NCBI GenBank assembly: GCA_934663595.1
Contig: CAKUKM010000045.1
Span: forward strand, 1 to 14,276
DNA: 14,276 nucleotides
Direction: 5' to 3'
From: an uncultured Clostridia bacterium
GTDB lineage: Bacteria; Bacillota; Clostridia; Christensenellales; Aristaeellaceae
Numbering within the stretch: the stretch's first letter is position 1; every line of letters starts with the position of its first letter. A model generated the notes under the pieces. That model was not told the origin of the DNA. It saw nothing but the letters and a program-made list of their open reading frames with translations, and made no database searches. Shown piece after piece: positions 1 through 6,257 of the stretch. A program made the position numbers and the translations under genes.

Positions 1-138
1 TTTGACGGCTTGCGCTTGCGCGCCGTCATCCTCTCGGGGCTAACGGTTTACGCCGTCATCCCCCATCTTTTGACGGCTTGCGCTTGCGCGCCGTCATCTT
101 TTCAGGATTTGGTGGTTTGCGCTATCATCCTCCCGGCT
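1..138. repeat. Decaying array of palindromic repeat units
   Basis: A 30-bp unit at 1-30 recurs exactly at 69-98. Each copy is an inverted repeat, TGACGGC (3-9, 71-77) facing GCCGTCA (22-28, 90-96), around a 12-base centre that itself contains GCGC-TT-GCGC. Weaker relatives lie between and after the copies: 42-60 keeps ACGG...CCGTCATC, and 107-130 keeps GGTTTGCGC and ATCATCC. The period is about 34 bp within a 68-bp higher-order repeat. ORFs across this stretch look like by-products of the repeat. The array lies beyond the 3' end of the arabinofuranosidase gene and may continue left of the window. It resembles REP/BIME-style intergenic palindromes in form; family membership cannot be told from sequence alone. 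Confidence 0.7.
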
Positions 139-206
139 TCTGGCAGTTCGCCTACTATCTTCCCTCCCGGAATCTGGCGGCTTTTTCTTTTCCGCATAAT
201 CCGTAT

Positions 207-232
207 AAAAGAAAAGCCCCATTTCTGGAGCT
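207..232 (-). terminator. Probable rho-independent terminator of the GH51 gene
   Basis: On the minus strand, 16 nt past the GH51 stop codon, AGCTCC (232-227) can pair with GGGGCT (220-215) through one G-U pair, around the loop AGAAAT. It is followed by TTTTCTTTT. The stem is only 6 bp, so termination may be partial. Confidence 0.55.
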
Positions 233-247
233 CCCCTTTTGCCTGCA

Positions 248-1750
248 TTACCCGAGCTTCACCGTCAGTGCGGCTACGCTTGCGGCGGGCAGGTCGATTT
301 CGGTGCTTTCGTCGATCGTCAGCGTCCGCTCCGTGGGCTCGACGGCGTGCGGATTCTCAAACGAATTGACCATATTCGGGTCTTCGTGCGCGAGGATTCT
401 CAGCGTGCCCGCGCCCGCGAACGTTCCGCCGATTGCGCCGAACGAGACGCGCTTCGATTGCTCGAGGTCCAGATTCGCCATCGTGATCGTAAGTACGCCG
501 TCCTCAATCGACGCGGAGGTCGACAGCGCGTTCATCGGCTTGAATCCGCTTCTCTCGAGCACGTCGTCCTCGACGATGAGATTCACCTGCCTTCCGCCCT
601 GATGCGTCTTGTACAGGTCGAACACGTGGTAATTCGGCGTTTCGATGAAATGCTCGCCGCTCGCGAGGAACAGCGAATGCAGGTTGTTGCACAGCTGCGC
701 GACGTTCGCCATCTCCACCGTATCGCAGTGGTTGTTAAAGATATTCAGCGTCAGCGCCGCGACCGCCGCGTCGCGCATGGTGCTCTGCTGCTCGAACAGG
801 TTATAGCCCCTGCTCGGGCCGGAGCCGTCCCTGTGCCAGTTGCCCCATTCGTCCACGACCAGCTTGATTTTCCGCTCGGGATCGAATTCGTCCATCGCCG
901 CGCGGTGGCCCTCGATCACGCGCTGCATATACGCCGCGCGGAACAGCTCGTCGTACCAGCCGTCGCGATCGAAATGCAGCTCGTCGCTGCCGCTCAGCGC
1001 GTTGGTGTAATAGTGAACGCTCATGCCGTAGGTGTCCACCTCGTGCCACCGGCGCGCGCTCCATTCCTTCATCAGCCGGCGCGTCCATTCAAAATCCGCG
1101 CCGTTCGCGCCGCACATGATGAACTTCAGATTCTTCGTGCCCAGGCTGCGCTGAATCGTCGTAAACCGCACGTATTCGCGCGCGCACATCTCCGGCGACA
1201 TCTGCCCGCCGCCGCCCCAGTTCTCGTTGCCGATGCCCCAGAAGCGAACGCCGAACGGCTCCACCGCGCCGTTGGCCGCGCGCTCGTCCGCCAGCGTGGT
1301 CGATCCGGCGGGGAAATTGCAATATTCAATCCAATCGCGAATGTGCAGCGGCGTCACGCTCGTCATATTCGCGGCGAAATACGGCTCCGCGCCCACCATC
1401 CGGCAAAAATCCATGAATTCGTGCGTGCCCACCTGGTTCGGCTCCACGCGCCCGTCCTGATAATACCACCAGTTCACGCGCCGCGGGCGGCTCTCGCGCG
1501 GGCCGACGCCGTCGCGCCAGTCGTAGGTCTCGGCAAAGCAGCCGCCCGGCCAGCGCAGCACCGGCGGGCAGATCTTCCTAAAGCTCTCGACCGCCGCCTT
1601 GCGGAAGCCGCGGATGTTTTCGATTCTGCTGTCGGGCCCGACCCACAGGCCGTCGTAAAACACGCCGCCGATGTGTTCCGAAAAGTGACCATAAATGTTG
1701 GGATGAATTCTTCCCAGCGAATGGGCGAAATCCAGCGTAATTTTGCTCAT
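248..1750 (-). CDS. abfA: GH51 alpha-L-arabinofuranosidase (intracellular)
   Basis: This 500-residue protein should release terminal alpha-L-arabinofuranosyl residues from arabino-oligosaccharides by a retaining mechanism. The GH51 pattern is clear: an N-terminal (beta/alpha)8 barrel starting near 'HPNIYGHFSEHIGG' (16-29), 'LRWPGGCFAETYDW' (65-78), the acid/base Glu176 in 'WGIGNENW', and the nucleophile Glu301 in 'VVDEWGNWH'. The spacing matches well-studied family members, where these glutamates sit near 175 and 294. A C-terminal beta-sandwich follows from about 385. Length is normal for the family. There is no signal peptide, so it acts in the cytoplasm on imported sugar. ATG at 1750 is supported by GGGGGAG (minus strand) a few bases upstream. 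It is divergent from an AraC-family regulator, which probably controls it. The GH51 family also includes some endoglucanases, but these motifs and length favour arabinofuranosidase. Confidence 0.95.
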   Translation of the reverse strand: MSKITLDFAHSLGRIHPNIYGHFSEHIGGVFYDGLWVGPDSRIENIRGFRKAAVESFRKICPPVLRWPGGCFAETYDWRDGVGPRESRPRRVNWWYYQDGRVEPNQVGTHEFMDFCRMVGAEPYFAANMTSVTPLHIRDWIEYCNFPAGSTTLADERAANGAVEPFGVRFWGIGNENWGGGGQMSPEMCAREYVRFTTIQRSLGTKNLKFIMCGANGADFEWTRRLMKEWSARRWHEVDTYGMSVHYYTNALSGSDELHFDRDGWYDELFRAAYMQRVIEGHRAAMDEFDPERKIKLVVDEWGNWHRDGSGPSRGYNLFEQQSTMRDAAVAALTLNIFNNHCDTVEMANVAQLCNNLHSLFLASGEHFIETPNYHVFDLYKTHQGGRQVNLIVEDDVLERSGFKPMNALSTSASIEDGVLTITMANLDLEQSKRVSFGAIGGTFAGAGTLRILAHEDPNMVNSFENPHAVEPTERTLTIDESTEIDLPAASVAALTVKLG

Positions 1751-1775
1751 AGCTCTCCCCCTCAGCGGTATTTTA

Positions 1776-1790
1776 TGCTATAATTATAGC
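1776..1790. promoter_or_regulatory. Palindromic bidirectional -10 element, GH51 / araC-type regulator
   Basis: GCTATAATTATAGC (1777-1790) is a perfect 14-bp palindrome. It carries TATAAT on the plus strand (1779-1784, preceded by TGC as an extended -10) and TATAAT on the minus strand (1788-1783). The plus copy would start the regulator mRNA near 1791 with a leader of about 64 nt. The minus copy would start GH51 near 1776 with a leader of about 25 nt. Neither has a good -35 box, as expected if activators are needed or if the extended -10 suffices. Divergent transcription from symmetric -10 elements is known in bacteria; use of this one is inferred. Confidence 0.65.
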
Positions 1791-1854
1791 GGAATCCGCG
1801 CGGGGCATAAAGAATAATCGCTTCAATATTCTGGACAAAAAGTGAGGTATTCGC

Positions 1855-2628
1855 ATGTTCTTCTATCAGCACGACAACGCCGGCCGAACCAACCATGTCG
1901 ACCCCGAGCTGTATATCGATTTCTCCTTCCCGATGCATCTCCATGCCGATCTGGAGCTGGTTCTCCTTCGGAAGGGGGCCATACATCTCCGCCTCCGCGG
2001 CCGCACCGAGCCTCTCGCGCCCGGCGATTTCGCGCTGATTCTGCCCAACGAGCTGCACGCCTATTCCACGCCCGAACACTCGGAGGCGTTCGTCTGCGTG
2101 TTCTCCGGCGACTATGTGCCCGCATTTCTCCATACGCTCTCCGGAAAGCGCGGCGAACGGAGCGTCTTTGCGGGAACGGACGTGCTGCGCGCGCAGATCG
2201 AACGCGCCTTCTTCACCGATTCCGCGCAGAGCGTGCTGGAGCTCAAGGCGGTCTTTTACGCCGCGTGCGCGCAATTCCTGCGCGAAATCCCGCTCAACGA
2301 ATCTCAGCGCCTGGAAACGGACATGCTCGAAAAGCTGATTCGCTATGTCGAGGAAAACTTCCGCGAGGACATCTCCATGGCCAGCGCGGCGCAGGCGCTG
2401 GGCTACAACCGCAGCTATCTCTCGCGCCAGTTCCATCAGGCGCTGAACATCAATTTCCGCAGCTTCATCAATTATCAGCGCGTCCAGTACGTCTTCCACC
2501 GGATGCGCGCGGGCGAGACGAACATCTCGGAGCTCGCCCTCTCCAGCGGCTTTCAGAACCTGCGCAGCTTCAACCGCGCCTTCAAATCCCTGATGGGCGA
2601 CGCGCCGCGCGCCTACCGGAAAACCTGA
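1855..2628 (+). CDS. AraC-family transcriptional regulator
   Basis: A 257-residue one-component regulator. The N-terminal half is a cupin-like ligand-binding domain: 'MHLHADLELVLLRKG' (27-41) with paired histidines, then 'LAPGDFALILPNELHAY' (54-70). The C-terminal domain carries two helix-turn-helix units, about 172-193 ('ISMASAAQALGYNRSYLSRQF') and 222-243 ('NISELALSSGFQNLRSFNRAF'), ending in the typical 'GDAPRAYRK'. Length is standard. ATG at 1855 follows GTGAGG with 7 nt spacing. The gene is divergent from the GH51 gene, so an arabinose-type inducer and control of GH51, and perhaps the GH2 and transporter cluster, is a reasonable inference. The ligand itself cannot be read from the sequence. 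Confidence 0.93.
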   Translation: MFFYQHDNAGRTNHVDPELYIDFSFPMHLHADLELVLLRKGAIHLRLRGRTEPLAPGDFALILPNELHAYSTPEHSEAFVCVFSGDYVPAFLHTLSGKRGERSVFAGTDVLRAQIERAFFTDSAQSVLELKAVFYAACAQFLREIPLNESQRLETDMLEKLIRYVEENFREDISMASAAQALGYNRSYLSRQFHQALNINFRSFINYQRVQYVFHRMRAGETNISELALSSGFQNLRSFNRAFKSLMGDAPRAYRKT

Positions 2629-2640
2629 TCCGCAGGGATT

Positions 2641-2671
2641 AAAAAAGCGAGGGAGCCGTTCCTCGCTTTTT
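2641..2671. terminator. Bidirectional rho-independent terminator
   Basis: AAAAGCGAGG (2643-2652) pairs with CCTCGCTTTT (2661-2670) around an 8-nt loop, 12 nt after the AraC-type gene. T-runs follow the stem on both strands: CTTTTT on plus, and six T on minus from the A-run at 2641-2646. It can therefore end the regulator transcript and also catch transcripts from the GH2 gene on the opposite strand. Confidence 0.88.
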
Positions 2672-2702
2672 ATGTGCAATTATCCCTTCGCCAGCTCCTC
2701 AA

Positions 2703-2757
2703 ATCCTGATTTTCCCTACGCCAAATGCGGGCACGGCATTCGCAGTGCCCGCAGGAT
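2703..2757. other. Strong imperfect hairpin in the convergent spacer
   Basis: GCGGGCAC (2727-2734) faces GTGCCCGC (2745-2752) with a 10-nt loop. An outer pair, ATCCTG (2703-2708) with CAGGAT (2752-2757), is an alternative partner. Neither strand has a T-run after it, so it is not a standard terminator. It lies between the AraC-type terminator and the 52-bp array and would be in the 3' region of a GH2 read-through RNA. Confidence 0.5.
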
Positions 2758-2812
2758 GATTTGCAGGTTTGGAGGGATGGCTCGACTTTCGACTCGCGAC
2801 TCGCTCGCGCTC

Positions 2813-3205
2813 GCGCACTCGCCACGTCGCGCTCGCGCACTCGCCACGTCGCGCTCGGCTACTCGCCTCGCGGCTCGCTCTCGCTCGCGCACTCTCCACG
2901 TCGCGCTCGGCCACTCGCCTCGCGGCTCGCTCTCGCTCGCGCACTCGCCACGTCGCGCTCGGCTACTCGCCTCGCGGCTCGCTCTCGCTCGCGCATTCTC
3001 CGCGTCGCGCTCGGCTTTCGCCTCGCGGCTCGCTCTCGCTCGCGCACTCTCCGCGTCGCGCTCGGCTTTCGCCTCGCGACTCGCTCTCCCTCGTGCACTC
3101 TCCGCCGCACGCTCGGCCACTCGCCTCGCGGCTCGCTCTCTCTCGCGCACTCTCCGCCTCGCGGCTCGCGCATTCGCCTCTACGCGGCTCGCTTTCTCCC
3201 TCGCT
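2813..3205. repeat. 52-bp tandem repeat array, low complexity
   Basis: Seven successive units start at 2835, 2887, 2939, 2991, 3042, 3093 and 3145 (periods 52, 52, 52, 51, 51, 52), preceded by a 22-bp partial unit at 2813. Units 1 and 3 are identical and unit 2 differs at two positions. Units 4-6 drift and unit 7 is degenerate toward the GH2 stop. Each unit is made of shorter CTCGC/GCGCACTC words. The plus strand is pyrimidine- and G-rich with very few A, so stop codons are almost absent in all frames. This gives long Ser/Arg/Ala/Leu-rich ORFs on both strands. Because 52 is not a multiple of 3, successive units are read in different frames, and none has a conserved protein pattern. I annotate no gene in 2672-3220. 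Confidence 0.9.
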
Positions 3206-3220
3206 CCCCTTCCCCGGTCT

Positions 3221-5851
3221 TTACTTTTTCTCTACCAGCAGGCCGTGGGGGTAGCGGCCGCTGTGGCGGCCGTAGAGGGCCAGGCCGTTGCCGCCGCGGA
3301 CGCGCAGCGTGAGCGTGAATCCGCCCTTTTTCTCAATGCCCGGAATCAGGCGGCTCGGCAGCGCGATGCGCTTTTCCTCGCCATACGAGCCCGCTTCGTC
3401 CAGCTTGCGCGGGTTCGGCTGGCTGTGCCACGACAGCATGCCGCGCGCGTCCGCCCAGTCGTTGTCCATGTGAATCGTTTCGACGAGCGTTCCATCGACC
3501 ACGACCTCCACGTCCGTCGGCAGGCGCGATTCGTCGGTCATCCAATACGAATTCGCAAACGCGCCGCGGTCCACGCGATAGCCGCGCATGAAGCCCAGAT
3601 CGGCCTGATCTGCGCCGATTTCCTTCAAATCCTTCTTCAGAATCCGCTTCGAGCCGGCCTCGAGATACAGATTCAGCTCCGAAATGTCCTTCCAGTCGGG
3701 CAGGCGCACCTCGTAGGTCACCGCGCCGGAGCCGCCCATGCAGAGCTTGTTGCCATCCACCGCCGTCCAGACCGGTTCAAAGCCCTCGGTGCGGCCGTCG
3801 CAGACCGGGATCTCGATCTGGTTCTCCGGAAGCGCCGCGCGCACGTCGAAGGTCGTGAAGTTGCGGGAAAGGATCGTGCCGTCCGCGGCCTTCATGTACA
3901 GGCTGAGCACCGCCGCGGCGTTCTCCATCGGCATTTGCACCTCCAGCGGCGCGAACACTGGCGACGCGCCCCAGCCGAATTCGGGCAGCCGGAGCGTGCC
4001 ATGGCTGTCGACCACGCGGCCGTTCAGCCCGTCGTGCCAGAGCTCCCAATCCAGCGTGCACTGCTCGCCGTGGTGCGCGTCGGTGTAGCTGGAGATCATC
4101 AGCGGCACCTCGGCCCACTCGCCGGCCTCAACCGTCTGCATCGGCGCGCACGCGGTGGCGATGAAGTCCGGCGAATGCATATCGCGCAGCGTCATGCCGC
4201 GGCAGAAATCCTGATAGCCGAAATCCTTGTCCGCGTCGTCGATGCGATAATAGCCGTTGAATTCGTTGACCACGTCGTGGAACTCGGTAAACACAAAGCC
4301 GCACAGCCGGTCGTACAGGCGGAATTCGTTCAGCATGTAATGGTACTGCCAGGCGAGATCGCTGTCGCCCGCGGAGCCCTCGACGCCCCAGACCATGCCG
4401 CATTCGCTGTTCATCAGCGGCGCATCGGACTGCTTATTGCCGCCGATAAAGTTAAACTCCGAGCCCGGATACGTGCTGTGGACGACCTTCTGGACGTGGT
4501 CGCGCAGAATTTCGAAGCCGTTTAAATAGAAATGCCAGGTGTTCAGGTCGGTTTCGACATGGTCGTAGCGGCAGGGGGAATTGTCCTCGACCAGGCGCGT
4601 CGGGTCGAGCGCCTTCGCCTTGTGGTACATCCGGCGCACCCATTCCTGCGTCTCGGGCAAATAGACCTTGCTGCCCGGCTCGCCATGCAGCAGGCCCCAG
4701 CTCTCGTTGAACACGACCCACGCAAACGTGGACGGGTGGTTGATATCGCGGGCGATGATGTCCGGCATTTCGGCCTCATACGCGGCGCGCGCTTCCTCGT
4801 TGGGCTTGCCCCAGAAGCAGGGGATGTCCTCCATGACGAGAATGCCGAGCTTGTCCATCCAGTAGAGCTTGCGCGGCTCTTCGGGCTTGATGTGAATGCG
4901 CACCATGTTCAGGCCCAGCCGCTTCAGCCGCCACGCCTCGTCGCGCATGTCCTGATCGGTCGGATACGTGAAATGCCCCTTCGGGTTGAACGCCTGGTCC
5001 AGCGTGCCGTTTAGGTAAATGGGCTTTCCATTCAGCGTAATCCGGCGATACTCCCGATCCTCGGCCTTCACCGTGCCGATTTCGCGAATGCCGAAATACG
5101 TGTGCACCACGTCCGTGCCCAGCGAGATCGCGCCCTCGTAGAGATGCGGCGAATCCGGCGACCAGAGCTTCGGATCGAGCACGCGCATTTGAATGACCGC
5201 CTCGCCCGACCGGATTTCCGATTTGCAGATCTGGCCCGCGAACTGCGCGTCCACGATCGCTCCGTCCGGCGCATCGGCCTGCACGCGGAAGGTCACGTCG
5301 CCGGAGAGCTTCGTTTCGACCTGCCAGTCGCGAATGAACGCCTGCGGGCGATCCTCGAGCCACACGGTCTGCCAGATGCCCTGAATGTCGCCGTAGCCCT
5401 GCTTGCCGTAGAGCTGCGTTTCGCGCCGATAGTCCTCGCAGCGCACCTCGATGATGTTCTCGCCGTCGCGCCAGAGGTCGGTGACCTCGAATTCAAAACA
5501 GGTGTATCCGCCCTGATGCGTGCCCACATGCGCGCCGTTGACGAACACGTCGGTCAGATAATCGGCCGCGCCGATGCAGAGGAACAGGCGCTCCTTCTTC
5601 GGATGCACGGTCGCGCGGCGATACCAGCCGATACCGGCGACGTTTTCCTCCACGCCGGACAGCGGGCACACCCACGAAAACGGAACGGTGATCCTGCGGT
5701 CGTAACTATTGCGGTTTTCGCGGAAGGCCTTTTCGGCGGCCTCCTCGCCGGCGGGGAAGAGCTTGAACTCCCATTGGCCGTTTAGATTCTTCCAGCTCTC
5801 GCGCTCCTTTTCGGGGCGGGGAAATTCGGGCTTCGGAATTCTCGCAAACAT
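3221..5851 (-). CDS. Glycoside hydrolase family 2 enzyme (beta-galactosidase/glucuronidase type)
   Basis: A cytoplasmic GH2 glycosidase of 876 residues with no signal peptide. An N-terminal jelly-roll sugar-binding domain covers about 15-180, including 'NLNGQWEF' and 'GIWQTVWLE'. An immunoglobulin-like domain follows to about 270, then a TIM barrel from 'LNGKPIYLNGTLDQ'. The acid/base is Glu383 in 'VVFNESWG' and the likely nucleophile is Glu483 in 'MNSECG', counted from the start used here. A C-terminal extension of about 270 residues looks beta-rich and is of unknown role. ATG at 5851 is preferred over ATG at 5860: the AGAAAGG site directly abuts the upstream ATG but lies 9 nt from the downstream one. 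Next to a sugar importer and a GH51 enzyme, it probably trims the same imported oligosaccharide. GH2 includes beta-galactosidases, glucuronidases, mannosidases and others, so the substrate is open. Confidence 0.92.
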   Translation of the reverse strand: MFARIPKPEFPRPEKERESWKNLNGQWEFKLFPAGEEAAEKAFRENRNSYDRRITVPFSWVCPLSGVEENVAGIGWYRRATVHPKKERLFLCIGAADYLTDVFVNGAHVGTHQGGYTCFEFEVTDLWRDGENIIEVRCEDYRRETQLYGKQGYGDIQGIWQTVWLEDRPQAFIRDWQVETKLSGDVTFRVQADAPDGAIVDAQFAGQICKSEIRSGEAVIQMRVLDPKLWSPDSPHLYEGAISLGTDVVHTYFGIREIGTVKAEDREYRRITLNGKPIYLNGTLDQAFNPKGHFTYPTDQDMRDEAWRLKRLGLNMVRIHIKPEEPRKLYWMDKLGILVMEDIPCFWGKPNEEARAAYEAEMPDIIARDINHPSTFAWVVFNESWGLLHGEPGSKVYLPETQEWVRRMYHKAKALDPTRLVEDNSPCRYDHVETDLNTWHFYLNGFEILRDHVQKVVHSTYPGSEFNFIGGNKQSDAPLMNSECGMVWGVEGSAGDSDLAWQYHYMLNEFRLYDRLCGFVFTEFHDVVNEFNGYYRIDDADKDFGYQDFCRGMTLRDMHSPDFIATACAPMQTVEAGEWAEVPLMISSYTDAHHGEQCTLDWELWHDGLNGRVVDSHGTLRLPEFGWGASPVFAPLEVQMPMENAAAVLSLYMKAADGTILSRNFTTFDVRAALPENQIEIPVCDGRTEGFEPVWTAVDGNKLCMGGSGAVTYEVRLPDWKDISELNLYLEAGSKRILKKDLKEIGADQADLGFMRGYRVDRGAFANSYWMTDESRLPTDVEVVVDGTLVETIHMDNDWADARGMLSWHSQPNPRKLDEAGSYGEEKRIALPSRLIPGIEKKGGFTLTLRVRGGNGLALYGRHSGRYPHGLLVEKK

Positions 5852-5902
5852 GCAAATCATCCTTTCTGAACGCTTGAAAAAGCAAATGTTTTCCGGGAGG
5901 AT

Positions 5903-6060
5903 ACGATTTAAAGATCGGGATGGAATGCCTCCTGAAATGCGATTCAGGGGGAATCGGAAGCTTGTCCGATATGATTCAGGAATCGGTATGGAAGCTTCGG
6001 GAATGCCTCCTGAAATGCGATTCAGGTAGGTGGGTTAGGAGCGATTCAAAGGTCGGGATT
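5903..6060. repeat. Cluster of GATTC dyads and a 27-bp direct repeat before GH2
   Basis: A 27-bp sequence at 5922-5948 recurs exactly at 6000-6026. In copy one, CCTCCTGAA (5928-5936) can pair with TTCAGGGGG (5943-5951) around ATGCGA; copy two keeps the inner 6 bp. Two further dyads are GATTC-AG-GAATC (5974-5985) and GATTC-N5-GAATC (5941-5955). Related 18-bp blocks at 5903 and 6041 (CGATTYAAAGRTCGGGAT) bracket the cluster. In total GATTYARG occurs five times. There is no credible ORF and no convincing -10/-35 pair. Position upstream of the GH2 start suggests a regulatory site or a dispersed repeat; the sequence does not decide which. Confidence 0.7.
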
Positions 6061-6115
6061 CGCGCCCTTCGGCCTTCGCACGTCGCCAGAAGGCGAAACA
6101 GCGCGTCCCTTTGCG

Positions 6116-6144
6116 AAAAAGGGCGCTCCATTGCTGAAGCGCCC
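6116..6144 (-). terminator. Rho-independent terminator of the transporter operon
   Basis: On the minus strand GGGCGCT (6144-6138) pairs perfectly with AGCGCCC (6127-6121) and is followed by TTTTT (6120-6116). It lies about 115 nt past the stop of the binding-protein gene, so it should separate transporter transcription from the downstream GH2 gene. A competing stem, CCCTTT (6107-6112) with AAAGGG (6118-6123), overlaps the T-run. Confidence 0.8.
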
Positions 6145-6199
6145 CGCGCCGGCCGCGCACCCTTTACGGTCGGTCATTTCCGGATGAACCGGCGATGGC

Positions 6200-6237
6200 G
6201 TGGAATGGGAAGGATGTAAAGTCCTTTTCCATTCCAC
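6200..6237 (-). other. Stable hairpin in the binding-protein 3' UTR
   Basis: GTGGAATGG (6200-6208) and CCATTCCAC (6229-6237) form a perfect 9-bp stem, continued by an AAGGA/TCCTT stem (minus strand sense) and a 7-nt loop. No T-run follows. It starts about 20 nt after the binding-protein stop codon and is upstream of the true terminator, the usual position of a 3'-end stabilising structure. Confidence 0.65.
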
Positions 6238-6257
6238 ATTGGGCGTTTAAGCCCGAA

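Noticed and set aside
239..1783. A 514-codon plus-strand ORF opposite the GH51 gene
   Set aside because: It is a His/Arg/Ala-rich antisense shadow of a clearly recognised enzyme, a normal effect of high GC content.
1762..2679. A 305-codon minus-strand ORF opposite the AraC-type gene
   Set aside because: The plus strand carries both helix-turn-helix units and a good ribosome site; the minus ORF shows no domain and crosses the terminator.
2813..3205. CRISPR array
   Set aside because: Units are contiguous 52-bp tandem copies without unique spacers, and no cas genes are present.
2672..4525. A 617-codon plus-strand ORF and several smaller ones on both strands across 2699-3312
   Set aside because: They run through the 52-bp array and then antisense to the GH2 gene. 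Composition follows the repeat, the frame changes unit by unit, and no ribosome site or domain was seen.
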